DNA of 64,000 nt, from assembly GCF_012489685.1 (NCBI RefSeq), contig NC_080043.1, positions 79,252,292 through 79,316,291 of the forward strand. Reading direction: 5' to 3'. Origin of the DNA: Lotus japonicus. Taxonomy: Eukaryota > Streptophyta > Magnoliopsida > Fabales > Fabaceae. Made by a program: the position numbers and the translations under genes. Of the stretch, positions 1 through 11,313 are shown one piece after another. A model generated the notes under the pieces. It did no database searches, was not told the origin of the DNA, and saw only the letters and a list, made by a program, of their open reading frames with translations. Each line of letters starts with the position of its first letter. Position 1 is the stretch's first letter.

Positions 1-660
1 GTATTTACACACAAAAATGAATTGCATGAAAATATGATAAAATATAATTACATGGAGAAAAATGTAAACTTTTATGTAATTTCATTGGTGCAGATATAAT
101 TTCCCCTAAAAAATGACTTTGTAGTCCTTTTTTTTAAAAAAAAAATGAGACATTGCTTAATGCTAATATAAAAAAAATTTGGTACATCAAAAAGTTAAAT
201 TGCACCCATTAGAGATTGATTCTTATACCTTCTCCTATCTTTATAAGGATTTCATTTAATTAGCTTAATCTATAAAAGGACGGATAAAACATTAGAATAA
301 TGCATTTCCACCAAGAATAGTCTATGGGGTTAGTTAGCTTAACTCCCATTTATTTGACTTAGGTTATTCAAATAAATTCCGTGTATCCTACGGTTCCCTA
401 GGGTTATTACGAATAGTCTATGTGGTTAGTTAGCTTCTCCGATCCAATTTCAAATGGTTTACCATTCAATACTTATTGCCCTTGTTATTTTGATAAAAAA
501 TACATTTCAGCATATAATAAGTGTTTTTTATTTTAAAATATGGGCGACATAAAAACAATCAGGAGATGATAGTATCAATTATGGGATCGGAAAGTATTAA
601 TCATTTTTCTAGAAAGTGATAATTGGAGAAGAATTTGCTAAGCTTTGGCCAACAATTAAC
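1..660. other. AT-rich intergenic stretch with a short direct repeat
   Basis: I see no gene here. A 26-bp motif beginning GAATAGTCTATG occurs at 315-340 and again at 411-436 with one mismatch, about 70 bp apart. It is either a local duplication or remains of a small element upstream of the UGT promoter. Confidence 0.5.
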
Positions 661-680
661 AATCAATCAAACACCCTCTG

Positions 681-688
681 TATAAATA
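681..688 (+). promoter_or_regulatory. TATA box of the UGT gene
   Basis: TATAAATA lies about 100 bp upstream of the UGT start codon at 790 and is followed by a pyrimidine-rich stretch (CCTCCCCCCTCCC), the usual layout of a plant core promoter and transcription start region. The start site itself is inferred, not seen. Confidence 0.6.
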
Positions 689-789
689 AAATCCTCCCCC
701 CTCCCTCCTTCATTGTCCTAGTACTCCACCAATATTATTTCCATTAATTCTCAAATAACACTGCCTATAGTCCCTTCCTACTTGCTTCC

Positions 790-2202
790 ATGGAAGGGCA
801 ACAACCACTAGTGGCCATGATGCCAAGTCCAGGCTTGGGACATCTCATCCCATTCATCGAGTTCGCCAAGAGACTCCTCCGCCACCATAACCTCCCAGTC
901 ACCATCTTCATCCCCAACGATGGTTCTGAACCCTCTAAGACTCAAACCACCTTACTCAACTCCCTCCCACATGGCATTTCCCATGTCTTCCTCCCTCCTG
1001 TCACCCTCTCTGACTCTGACATTCCACCCAACAACCAAATCTTGTACATCCTATCTCTCACCATCAACCGCTCTCTCGCTTCTCTCCGTCATGCCCTCCT
1101 CTCTCTCACGGCGTCACAACAAGTTGCTGCCCTCCTTGTCGACCTCGTGGGCACTGACGCCTTTGACATAGCCACCGAACTTAACATCCCCTCTTACCTC
1201 TACTTCACTTCCACCACCATGCTCTTGTCCTTCTCTTTATATAACTTACCTCTCCTCGACCAGGAGTATCAGTGCCAGTTCAGGGACCTCCCTGACCTGG
1301 TCAAAATTCCTGGTTGTGTCCCGGTTCACGGGAAAGATCTGTTGCAACAGGTTCAAGACCGAAACAACGATGACTACAAGTGTTTCCTCCACCACTCCAA
1401 GCGCTATAGGTTGGCTGAGGGGATCATCGAGAACAGCTTCCCAGAGCTTGAGCCGGGGGCTATTGAGTTGTTGCAGAAGGATGAACCAGGCAGGCCACCG
1501 GTTTACACGGTTGGACCGGTGGTGAATGAAGACTCAGCTCAAACCGGGGCGAGTGAGTGTTTGGAGTGGTTGGATGCACAACCACGAGACAGTGTTATAT
1601 TTGTGTGTTTTGGTAGCGGTGGGACCCTGTCTCGTGCTCAGACTATAGAACTAGCTCTTGGGTTGGAGAGGAGTGAGCAAAGGTTTTTGTGGGTTGTGAG
1701 GAGCCCAAATGATGAGGTTGCTGATGCCTCTTTTTTCTCTAATGAGAGCCAAACTGACCCTCTTGATTTTTTGCCGAAAGGCTTTGTGGAAAGGACCAAA
1801 GAGAGAGGGTTGTTGGTTCTTGATTGGGCACCACAGGCAAAAGTGTTGAGCCATGCTTCCATCGGTGGATTCTTGAGTCATTGTGGTTGGAACTCCGTCC
1901 TTGAAAGTGTGGCGAATGGGGTGCCTCTGGTGGCCTGGCCACTCTATGCAGAGCAGAGGATGAATGCGGTCTTGGTCACTGAGGACGTGAAGGTGGCACT
2001 GAGGCCAAAGGTAGGGGAGAATGGGTTGGTGGAGTTGGTAGAAATTGCGAGAGTTGTGAGGACGTTGATGCAAGGTGAGGAAGGTAAGAAGCTTCGTTGC
2101 AAAATGAAGGATCTCAAAGAGGCAGCTGCTACAACTCTAAAGGAAAATGGGTCTTCAACAAACCAAATATTCCAATTAGCTCTCAAGTGGAAGAAGGGTT
2201 AA
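790..2202 (+). CDS. UDP-glycosyltransferase, UGT72-like (hydroquinone glucosyltransferase type)
   Basis: This intronless 470-aa protein is a family 1 (GT1) glycosyltransferase, which transfers glucose from UDP-glucose to small phenolic acceptors in the cytosol. The N-terminal acceptor domain has PSPGLGHLIPF with the likely catalytic His18; its partner is probably Asp118 in LLVDLVGTDAFD. The 44-residue PSPG sugar-donor box spans about residues 346-389, from WAPQAKVLSH through HCGWNS to PLYAEQ, and ends in the Gln typical of glucosyltransferases. Length and N-terminal style fit the UGT72 group (arbutin synthase, monolignol glucosyltransferases), so a phenylpropanoid or flavonoid acceptor is likely; the exact substrate cannot be read from sequence. 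The start is the first in-frame ATG, about 100 bp after a TATA box. A Helitron-like terminus begins about 210 bp past the stop. No damage is seen. Confidence 0.93.
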   Translation: MEGQQPLVAMMPSPGLGHLIPFIEFAKRLLRHHNLPVTIFIPNDGSEPSKTQTTLLNSLPHGISHVFLPPVTLSDSDIPPNNQILYILSLTINRSLASLRHALLSLTASQQVAALLVDLVGTDAFDIATELNIPSYLYFTSTTMLLSFSLYNLPLLDQEYQCQFRDLPDLVKIPGCVPVHGKDLLQQVQDRNNDDYKCFLHHSKRYRLAEGIIENSFPELEPGAIELLQKDEPGRPPVYTVGPVVNEDSAQTGASECLEWLDAQPRDSVIFVCFGSGGTLSRAQTIELALGLERSEQRFLWVVRSPNDEVADASFFSNESQTDPLDFLPKGFVERTKERGLLVLDWAPQAKVLSHASIGGFLSHCGWNSVLESVANGVPLVAWPLYAEQRMNAVLVTEDVKVALRPKVGENGLVELVEIARVVRTLMQGEEGKKLRCKMKDLKEAAATTLKENGSSTNQIFQLALKWKKG

Positions 2203-2411
2203 ACAACATTATCAAAGTGAAGTCTTGTGCGCTTTTAACTTCTTCAATTCTCTATCTCTTTTATTGTTCTTATGTATTGATTTTTATTTTTTTGCTTTTT
2301 GACGAAGACTTCATGGTGTGCATTATGTTAAGAGTGAATATTTGAATCATTTGTGATTATATCAAAGAGATAACTTTAATGTCATGTTATCTCTATTTCT
2401 CATTCAATTTA

Positions 2412-2600
2412 TCTATCTATCTATTATAATATAATAATCCTGAAGCGCGCGCTATAACGCTGCCAAATCATTCTTTGGACTACTATTAACACTTGTCACA
2501 TCAGATTTAGAACTTAAGTGTCTCTTTCTCCTCCACCTTAATTAGCTACCATCCTCTCCGGAAACCCTCTCTTTTGTAACGTTTTCCAATTCTATATACT
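2412..2600 (+). mobile_element. Helitron-like 5' terminus
   Basis: After a host A, the sequence starts TCTATCTATCTATTATAATA and runs into a GC-rich GAAGCGCGCGC motif. This is the typical look of plant Helitron 5' ends (A|TC start, AT-rich leader). I found no matching 3' hairpin with a CTRR end on this strand nearby, so the length is unknown and the end coordinate is arbitrary. Confidence 0.35.
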
Positions 2601-3532
2601 TTTCTCTTTCTTACTTAATCCTTTGGATAAAATATTCAGGTATTTTGGTCAAGTTTCTATTTACATGCTTTTTTGTTTTTATTTCTGCATGTATAACCAA
2701 GGAGAAAATTGCGGTGACTTTCCAAGGATTTAGATGTTGCTATCTCACTGTTAGTTAAGGACATCTCATTTGTCTACCACTAGAAAAGCATTTTCTTGGT
2801 AATAAATTCACATGTAGTGTTGATATACAGTAATAAAAATATTGTCAGAGATAAAAATAAAAACAAATTTATTTTTATACATTAAAATTGTAAAGAGTTT
2901 CAAATCTCCAATTATACCACTTCATTTTTTATTTTAATTTTTTTAAATTGAACAAACTTGTGGATTCTGACTAAACACATGTGCAAATCTATTTCACATT
3001 GTCATTGTCATTTATAATAGATAAATTCAATGAATACTTAAGGATTTATGGTGCGTTAGAGTAAACAGCTTATTCATAACAATGAAAAGTTGAAAAACAC
3101 ATATGTTTTCAAGTAGGATAAAGAACCTAACTGACAATGAATAGCTCCGATAGCATCCTAAAGAGAACTTTTCACCCATACAATAAAGAGAGAGCACGAC
3201 TTTATATTTCCACGGAAGTCCAAGCACTGAAAGTCTGAAACTTTATAACAGTACACTGTATAACATCTTTCTAAAATAGTCTTAAAATATCATGAAACAA
3301 TTTTCCTTAAAAATAAATTTTTACACATAGAAAATGAAATATTATAAGAGACATGATTGCATTATATTATCCTAATAACACAATAAACATCGAAGTAATG
3401 AAATATGAGTGGATATAATTATGTTATCTATCTTTTCTCATTTTCATGCCAACCAAATGGTCCTAAACTCCTAAAGGATATAAATAGTAAGCAAGTCCGG
3501 CCCCTTCATACAAACAATTGTTTTTTTTTCTT
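2600..3532. other. AT-rich intergenic sequence
   Basis: Nothing coding is recognisable between the Helitron-like end and the long-TIR element. It may be the body of the Helitron-like element or plain spacer. Confidence 0.4.
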
Positions 3533-4719
3533 GGCTTAATCCTCATATTAGTCCCTGTCTTTGTGTCGCCGTCTGAACCAGGTCCCTGACCGGAAAAATT
3601 TGTGGATTAAATCCCTCTCTTTAAAAAATGTTTGGAGCCAGTCCCTGCCGGAGCTTGGAGCTCCGGCGAGTGATGATGTAGCGTGCTGACTGTGTAAATG
3701 AAGCTGACATGGCACCCATTTTTTTAATAAAATTAATTTACACATATGATAATTAAAACAAATTCCCCCCAAAATTAACCCAAATTCCCCCAAATTAACC
3801 CATAACCTAAATCATCTTCATCATCCATCCTTTTTCAATTATCTTCATCTTCATGAAGATCTTCAAGTTTTTGAACCTAAATCTTTCATCTTCATCTCTG
3901 ATTCCAATTCCTATTTTTTTAACCAACCACGATTCCAAGATTAAAATGGATGGAGATGAAGAAAATGAGAAGAAAAAAATCCCAGAAACACAAGAAAAGA
4001 ACCCAGAAGTGAAAAACCCAGATTTGTTCCCTGCAAGATGTTACCATCAAGTCAACAAGCATGCACCTCAATATTTTTTTAGCAAAGTGAATCTAATCAG
4101 GAATTTGTATTAAACCTCAAAATAACACTACAACAAGGTTTTCACAATAATTTAACCTTTTCCGGCTTTCCCAGTTGAATATTGGAGAAACTCATAATTA
4201 AGTTATAATAATCTACTGCAAAATTGGATTGGACAAACTTGTATTGTAATTGAAGGTGTCTACAATTTATGAGGAGACAAACTCACTAGTGAAGTTTTTC
4301 TCCCCCACAAAAGGTCCAATAATCTATGTTCTTAGTGGGGATCCATTGAAAAGCTGAACAAGAAAATCAGGCCTCTTCTTGCTACGTACGAGTTTGTTGT
4401 ACTACTGCATCCGTTGCACTGCGAGTTCTTGATAGAAATGAAGCAGAAACATTTGAGAACAGAACTAGATCCATGGGTCTCGGCTTCTGTACCATTGGAG
4501 AAATTTCTCTCCTTAGAAATCTGTATCTGACAATGCTTCAAGGTCCCTCACAACCAGATCTGTTATACACCTAAGGAGAGCAAATGACGAATTCCACAAC
4601 AGAGACATGGCACGTCAGCAAACAAACAGAGCAGCACCAGTGTAGAAAATTCAAAAAGGAAAACAACATCACCTCCCAGCCTATTACAGAGGTTCCAAAA
4701 AAAGGACTGAAACAACCAC

Positions 4720-4914
4720 CCTAACAGGCTCTTCCTCCGCCACCTCGCTCCACCCGCCTCCGCCAAGCCCCACGCGCCCTCCTCTGACTCCCGGTGGGAC
4801 ACCATCCACAAGATCTGGTCGGAGTCCCCCAACTGCCGCATCGTCCTCTCCGGTTAACGATTCTCCCGCCGCCTCGGCTCCGGCGACATCAGCTCCGTCC
4901 AGAGCAAGGGACTT
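4720..4914 (+). pseudogene. Captured AGC (plant AGCVIII) protein kinase fragment
   Basis: In one + frame the GC-rich block reads SSDSRWDTIHKIWSESP, then an in-frame TAA (4855-4857), then RFSRRLGSGDISSV. RRLGSGDI.SV is the glycine-rich ATP loop of plant AGCVIII kinases of the PINOID/WAG/D6PK group, and the RW..I segment before it is where those kinases enter the catalytic domain. Homology stops shortly after the loop, so only an N-terminal piece was acquired. GC content is far above the surroundings, as expected for a captured exon inside a Pack-MULE. The subgroup is a judgement from memory, and expression is unknown. Confidence 0.55.
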
Positions 4915-5083
4915 TGTTGGTGGTGGTGGTTGTTGGGGTGGTGAAGAAGAAGAGAGGACGGAGGAAATTGGGGAAGAAAGGTGAAATGGAACCCTAATTT
5001 GAGTTTCAAATTCTTGGTTAGTTTTAGGATAATTCAAAATCAATAATTTTAATTTAACTTTTAGTTAATAAGTTTAATTGATT

Positions 5084-5095
5084 TTTTTTTTGACA
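5084..5095. repeat. Micro-retroinsertion with 19-bp target duplication
   Basis: TTTTTTTTGACA (reverse complement TGTCA plus eight A) sits between two perfect 19-bp copies of TTAATAAGTTTAATTGATT, at 5065-5083 and 5096-5114. It lies inside the Pack-MULE-like element, so it came later. Confidence 0.6.
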
Positions 5096-5864
5096 TTAAT
5101 AAGTTTAATTGATTAATTTGGAGGTAATTTTATTAAAAAAAAAATTTGGGTGCCATGTCAGCTTCATTTACACAGTCAGCACGCTACATCATCACTCGCC
5201 GGAGCTCCAAGCTCCGGCAGAGACTGGCTCCAAACGTTTTTTAAAGAGAGGGATTTAATCCACAAATTTTTCCGGTCAGGGACCTGGTTCAGACGGCGAC
5301 ACAAAGACAGGGACTAATATGAGGATTAAGCTTTTTTCTTTCTTGTAATGGTTTCGTGAGGGAAATGTTGTCTTCTGTTTGGAACATGTTTTTGTCTCTT
5401 TTTTTTTTGGTATGCCAAGGTCCAAGGGTAGATTTTGTCTATGCTAAGTTTTGGAACCTGTCTTTGTCTTTTTTGTGGTATGCTAGGGTAGATGTTGCTT
5501 GCATTGCACATATATACATGCAGCCACATGATAATTTTGTAAATTTTGTTTTTATTTTTTAGCTAATAATTCAGGGACTAAAAGTTATACAAAAAATTTA
5601 GCTACCATAAAAGAACTAATATCATTTTCTCAGAAAAAAACTAATATCCTTACTTTGATAGTTTTTATAAGTAATACTTATGTGTTTTATTCTTAAAAAA
5701 AGAATTTACTTGTAAATGTAACAAAAAGTAAAATAACTGAAGTAACGGGTTTCAAAATAAATTTTTTTATGTTGATATAATTGTATTTTTATAAACTTTT
5801 TTTCCAAATTATTAATTTATTGTGTTAGTGGTGTCATAGATATTATTGAACATAGCAATTAATG

Positions 5865-5983
5865 TGACAAAAAAAGTGAAAATATGTTTTTTTGTTTGGA
5901 GGGAAAATGAATTACTTAGGAGGGGACATGTGGCATAGGTCTTCTAGAAGAAAACCTTCTTTTCATATGTATATAGATATAGA
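5865..5983 (-). mobile_element. Helitron-like 5' terminus, minus orientation
   Basis: On the minus strand the sequence from 5983 reads A|TCTATATCTATATACATATG followed by AAAAGAAGG, resembling legume Helitron 5' ends. The matching 3' hairpin was not found, so the inner boundary is arbitrary. Confidence 0.35.
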
Positions 5984-6127
5984 TTCAATCACATATCTCA
6001 CATAATCTTTTCTTCTATCTCTCGAGTCCGTCTATCTAGCCATAACTGTATAAATGCTTTTTGCCAAAATATATGCATGTAAGCATCTTTACCAATGAGG
6101 TTTGGAGGACGCGCATGGATGAGAGCA

Positions 6128-6304
6128 GAGTTATGATATATACACACATCTTCATTTCTTTTCCACCTTCATTTCTATCTATTTCTCTTTTCTCTATCAA
6201 TCAAATTACCTATCACATATTTACTTTCCCTTTCCTTTCTTCCTATCTTTCTCTTCCTCCACCTCTCCACACCTCATTTTTGAGGTGTGAAGATTTAATT
6301 ATTC
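6128..6304. mobile_element. 177-bp pyrimidine-rich MITE (copy 1)
   Basis: The ends GAGTTATGATATATACACAC and, reversed, GAATAATTAAATCTTCACAC form an imperfect terminal inverted repeat. Flanking 9-mers ATGAGAGCA (6119-6127) and ATGAGATCA (6305-6313) match at 8 of 9 positions. A related copy lies at 43914-44100 in the opposite orientation with a perfect 9-bp duplication. Confidence 0.6.
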
Positions 6305-6313
6305 ATGAGATCA

Positions 6314-8613
6314 CAACTCTCAAATGACAACGTACCCTCTTAGCAACAATTTTGGTTAGAACTTCCCTAAACACTAGGTTAGTCGGAGGTCTTCCACCAA
6401 ATAACCCTCAGGACTCACGAGGAATGTCATAATGGACATTAACATAAGGCTTAAATATGTTTTAGGTTCTTAATTTTGTAAGAGGAATCAAATAGGGTAT
6501 CTGAAAAAAAAATATCTTTTAAATATCATCCATAATAAATTTTATTTCATCAAATTAAATCATTGTGCCTAGGTGTCTTCAATTTTGATCAGATCATCAT
6601 CCACGTGGTGAGCTTAATCAGTTGAGGATGACCACATAGTCTTTTTAGTATTAGTTTTAGTCCCTGTAAATTATAATCACATTTAGTCCCCGACTTCCAT
6701 CTTTATCTTCTTCCTATTCCACCTTCATCTTCTTCCTCTTCCATCATCCATAGCTCATGCATTTGCATTTCTAGAAATAAAAAATTCAGTTGCTCAATCT
6801 CCTCCATCTTCTTCACCTTCCTCCTTCCACCCACCACCATTCTCTTTCTTAATCTCTTCCCACTCAAATTCATCAAAAAAAGAAAAAACCTTAAACCCTC
6901 TCATCTCAAAAACCCGAAAAGTGGTGGAGGGAGGGGTGGCACACTGGTTCCATTGGTAGCAGGTCATATATCTTAATCATTATTTTTTTTGTCAACGAAA
7001 CATATATTAATACCGCCAGCAACACTTCCACTATAGTGGTAATAAAATCTCGAAGAGTGATTCTACAATGCAACAAGATTGATAAATTGAGAACAAAGCA
7101 TGCTCACTCAAACTGATACAAGTAGCTAACCTACTAAAATGCATACAAAGCCCCTAAACTCCTAAATTTAATCATGATCAAGCTGACTTTCTAAGGGGTG
7201 GAAATGACCTTATCAAGAAAATAACTTTATTTTCCTTTTTTAATCAATGCTCTAGCATTTACAACTCATATGGCTATGTCAGAATTACAATCTTTGCTAC
7301 TCCAAGGAAAGCCAATATCATGGCTCCAATGGCGCCGAAAAGTGTCAAGCCGACAACACTAAGAACCTCTTAAGTAGGACAACTTCAGTACAAACCACAA
7401 CCAACAACAGAAAAAAAAATACCTTTAAAATACCAAAGGACCATTTTCCAAATATTGGGCCTATTTCCTGGAATTGGGCTTTACTTGTAGTATTGGAATT
7501 CTTCTATGTTTGCTTTATTTCACACATGCTTTCTTCTTATATGCAAGAATGATAACCTTGCATTGACCAAAAAAAAAAAAAGAATGATAACCTTGCAAGT
7601 ATTTATAACAAGGCAATAAAAGCCGATAAAGTGAGAAAAATATAGCAGTAATGAATGAACTGTAAGCCCTCAACTATAACTTACATGTACTCAAAAACCT
7701 CAAAAACCTAAATGTTAATAGAGTTCTTATAAAAAGAAACGAATGAAGAATAAATGTTAGAATTTTATTATCATATCATATCTGACATATAAAATGAAAC
7801 TATATACGCTCTTCAAAAGAATGACACAATTTGGTGAAAATTTTATAGCAAAATGCAACAATAATACACCGATAAAAGTAATTATTTTCTGAATTCAAAT
7901 AGTAAAAAATTGTGTTAGTACCAAAATAATAAAGATTTGCAATGATACCTTTAAAAAATAATCACTTTTGCAGCCACTTGTCACGCAATCACGCTAAAGA
8001 GAATATCAATAGCTAGTTAAGTGGGGATACAAACTTGGTTGGGAATTTGGATCCATGTTTAACCAAGACAACATCAATATACCAACACCATAACATGAAA
8101 AATGCATTCACATTCATTTTTAGCCTTTATGTGTTTGTTTCCTTTTGAAGAATCAAAATTCCATTTGGAGTGTGGTTGAGACATGAATTGACAGTTGTAG
8201 ATTGCAATTCTTATCAGGAAGCTAGGGGCACTGTACAGTTTTTCTTTTTATTTGGCAAAGAGTGCATGATTTAATTAGGATGTGTCCAAAATCTGCAAAT
8301 GTCTTTTCTGTAATGCATTCATCACAATCTTAGACAGCAAAATGTGGTAAAAACTCACTAATTTCACAATCTCTTGCTATTGCTTGAGCCAGAAGAAGAC
8401 AGAAAACAAGTAACTATGTTACAACTAAATTGAGAAACCTCAAAACACTATACACCTACATACAACTTACAAATCATTTTCAAATTACATGATAGGCACC
8501 AGAAAACTCTCTTAACTAGCATGAGAGGGAAGTTCCACTGTATTTGTATATATGATTACTATAGTTTTCCTTCCTCTTTTATGTTGCTAGTCAGGATCTA
8601 CAAAAATCACCAA
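6314..8613. other. Intergenic repeat-rich stretch
   Basis: No gene is supported. At 6449 a GGCTTAAATATGTTTTAGGT motif, with TTTAGTCCC motifs near 6655-6690, looks like one end of a long-TIR element whose partner I could not find. A micro-insertion lies at 7563-7579. The rest is AT-rich spacer leading to the WRKY 3' end. Confidence 0.45.
7563..7579. repeat. Micro-retroinsertion with 18-bp target duplication
   Basis: TTGACC plus eleven A lies between two perfect 18-bp copies of AAGAATGATAACCTTGCA, at 7545-7562 and 7580-7597. A poly-A tail plus a long perfect duplication is the product expected from target-primed reverse transcription cut short almost at once. Confidence 0.7.
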
Positions 8614-8737
8614 TCAATCCGCACGCACTTGAACCATGTATTGTGTTTGGATACCACTTGAGCGCAATGACGTGGTTTGCAGCGATGCCAACAGATATCT
8701 TAGCATAACGGTTAACTTGGAAGTGGGACAATTGATA

Positions 8738-10883
8738 TCAAGAGCAAAGTTCTGTGGTGTTGATTGGGAAAACCGTGTCGAAATCCATGTTGTCAAGGAA
8801 GAGATCTAAATCTATCATTTCATAATTGGTAACTGAGGTTGGGGTTGAAATAATCTCTGTGACATCAAAATCTGAGGTATGCAAGACTAGTTCTGATGTA
8901 GCAGGAGATATGTATGGAGGAGAAAAGCTTTCAATGAAATTGTTTTCAGAGAATATGTTGTTGTCCTCTTGTTCAGATCCTATTGATGGAGAAGAAAAGC
9001 AAAATGATGGGAATGTGTCCTCCTTGTAGTCCAAGTCCTCAATTTTGAGTTCAAGTTCTGATCCAAAAGACAAAACTCTCTCTTGGGTTTGTTCTGTTTT
9101 CTCTTGTTGTGGTTGGTTCTTTTGATGGGTTAGAATATGGTGCTTATTTTCTCCCAAGCCCACCTTTACTTTTGTTGATGGGGATGCCTTGTTTGCATGA
9201 CTAGCTTGGGTGCAAGTGTGTTTTCCTCTGTAGTTTATCTCATACATAGTTGGGTCTTTATCTGACTTTTGCACTTGCTTAGTAGCCTGACACCCTTGCA
9301 CATTTCTGTGAGTGCATCTGTAATATCCTCTGTATTGAAAAACCAAATTTAGTCAGAAAAACATATAGCTATGAGAACAATAATAAGATTTAAAAACATA
9401 ATGCTTTCTTTTTTCTTGCTAATTTAGGGAACATTAGGACTATTATTGAACAGCGAATGTGATTTTCTTAGTAGCTTTGATAAAAGTCATTTTCAGACTT
9501 TTAGTGTGTGTCCAAAAGTAAAGAATGACAAAAGGGGTAATAATAAAGGTCATGTTATTATCTTTCCACTATGCAAGTGGAAAGGGGACTCAGTAAATGC
9601 CACATGGTGCATTAATCACAAAGCATGAATTGCAGTGAATTAAATCCAACCATCTATGTCCTTTCCTTTGGATAAGTTGAAATTAAATAATAGTCTTTAA
9701 TAGACACCTTGTCCTTAAATTTGATTATTTGATTATTTCCCTCTTTGCAGGTCCATTAGCTACTTGACCAAGTGACCTCTAGTACTGATTAAGTACTCCC
9801 TCCGTCCCTAATTATAAGCTAAAGTTGTAAAAATCACACTTATTAAGAAAGTCTTAACTGATGCATTGATTTTTTAAAAAATGGTACAATCTTTCATATT
9901 TAACCATATTTAAGTGAGTAGGAGAAGAGGAAAGAGAATAAAGTGAGTTTTAATTTCAAAATATTGGAATTGAACAACCAATAAATGCAAGGGTAAGTAT
10001 GGAAAGAAATATTAGCTTTTACAACTTTAGCTTATATTTAGTGACAAAACATAAGTTTGAACTTTAGCTTATAATTAGGAACGGAGTGAGTACATGCTTA
10101 GATACCAAATAGATCTAAAATAAATGCGTTTTTTCCTCAATTTATAGTGATTGAAGTTTACTTTTATTTTAAAGTTAGTGCTAACGTCTGTTTACACTAA
10201 TGTCTAACACGGGATCCAAATATAACTTAAAACACCATCCTATATCAAAGGTGAAACTTGTATATATAAAAAGAAAAACTTCTAACTACAAAATTCACAA
10301 TAAAAGAATGTATAAGGTAAAAAGTATTCCTATACCTTGGAAACTTAGCTCCAAGAATATCCTTCTGTCCATATTTTCTCCAGCTATAACCATCATCCAG
10401 AGACCCCTCAATAGCTGTTCCTGAGCAAACCCTCACTTGGCTTGTCCACTTAGGCATGGTCTTTCTGCATCCCACAAATTCAAAGAATCCCAGATTGAAA
10501 TAAGAATCATGAACCTTAAAAGTTTATCCCAATTGAAAAGGAATCATTAATTTGGTAACTTATTGACATTACCTTTTCTTGAAAACATTTTTGTGCTTAA
10601 CCTCTGGGTCCAGGACCTCACTTCTGGGGCTCCCATCATAAGAACAATGAGAATCCATCATGGTACCATTGCTCATCTTACTGTCCTCCACATTAGCCTT
10701 CCAGTTCAGCATGGTGAGTGCTTTCTCATAGGAGAAAAGTATTTTCTCAATTAAGACTTCATTAGTTACATTGGATGATGATGATGATGAAATCAGATGG
10801 TCACAAAGCTGCTTTGTTAGCTCCTTCCCTTGCATTAGCTCACCAATCAAACCAACTTGTTCACACTTCATGTTCTCTTCCAT
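8738..10883 (-). CDS. Group III WRKY transcription factor, three exons
   Basis: Exons on the minus strand are 10573-10883, 10336-10464 and 8738-9329, giving 343 aa. The ATG at 10883 opens a leader (MEENMKCEQV) with a Ser6 run encoded by a TCA repeat. WRKYGQK is at residues 132-138, followed by the zinc finger C152-X7-C160-X23-H184-T-C186, which is the group III pattern. Intron 2 splits the Arg codon before GYYRC, the conserved WRKY-domain intron position. The C-terminal part is acidic and Ser-rich, as in activation domains. Group III members (WRKY30/41/53-like) bind W-boxes and act in senescence, salicylic acid and defence responses; which member this is cannot be said. Splice joins are AG|A and keep the frame. 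Intron 2 (1,006 bp) contains a Stowaway MITE. Confidence 0.92.
9796..10090. mobile_element. Stowaway MITE in WRKY intron 2
   Basis: A 295-bp element with TIRs CTCCCTCCGTCCCTAATTAT on the left and a matching inverted CTCACTCCGTTCCTAATTAT on the right, flanked by TA at 9794-9795 and 10091-10092. TA target plus CTCCCTCCGT ends define Stowaway (Tc1/mariner). It has no coding capacity. Confidence 0.88.
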
Positions 10884-11211
10884 TTTGTGAAGATGAAATA
10901 ACTAATAGCAATTTTGAGTTGCTGCTGAAACCTTGGGCAAAGTCTTGCTGATTAATTGAGGATTGCAAGAGATTATAGGACTAATTTGGAAAGAGAATAT
11001 GCAGGATAAGATTTAGTGTTGCTATTTTGGCAAAAGCATGAAGAACAAGGAATTTGAAAACTCTTATGAAATTGTCCAAGTGAACTAGGCCAGGTGGTAA
11101 GGTGATGATGAAGTGGCAAATGGATCATTCAAATTTACAAGTGAAGATGAGTGGACACTTGGAGTGGGATTGATGAGGAGATGGTGAGTTATAAGGAAGA
11201 AGATATTGGAG

Positions 11212-11222
11212 ATATATATATG
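11212..11222 (-). promoter_or_regulatory. Possible TATA region of the WRKY gene
   Basis: An ATATATATA run about 330 bp upstream of the WRKY ATG is the best TATA candidate on the minus strand. It would imply a 5' leader of roughly 300 nt. AT-rich runs are common here, so this is tentative. Confidence 0.3.
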
Positions 11223-11313
11223 TGTGTGAAATGGGCAAGAGGGGTGTGCTTTGAAAGAAGGTGAGAGGAAAGGGAGATATAAAGGAAAGAAAAGGGAAGG
11301 AAAAGAGGTAGAT

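Larger units (their letters stand above)
3533..5331. mobile_element. Long-TIR MULE-type element with captured gene sequence (Pack-MULE-like)
   Basis: Terminal inverted repeats of about 200 bp lie at 3533-3740 and 5120-5331, starting (G)GCTTAATCCTCATATTAG. They are flanked by a perfect 9-bp duplication, TTTTTTCTT, at 3524-3532 and 5332-5340. A 9-bp duplication plus long TIRs is the Mutator-like signature, although this duplication is low in complexity. No transposase ORF is visible, so the element is non-autonomous. The interior holds a GC-rich block with an AGC-kinase-like fragment (see 4720-4914), a second non-repetitive segment near 4330-4560 of unknown origin, and a later micro-insertion at 5084-5095. 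Confidence 0.72.

Noticed and set aside
920..2345. Several alternative open frames overlapping the UGT gene on both strands
   Set aside because: They lie inside an intact, well-conserved coding sequence and show no domains of their own.
3853..4113. Open frame rich in Lys, Glu and Pro near the left arm of the long-TIR element
   Set aside because: Low-complexity composition, no recognisable domain, and located in transposon interior sequence without splice or promoter context.
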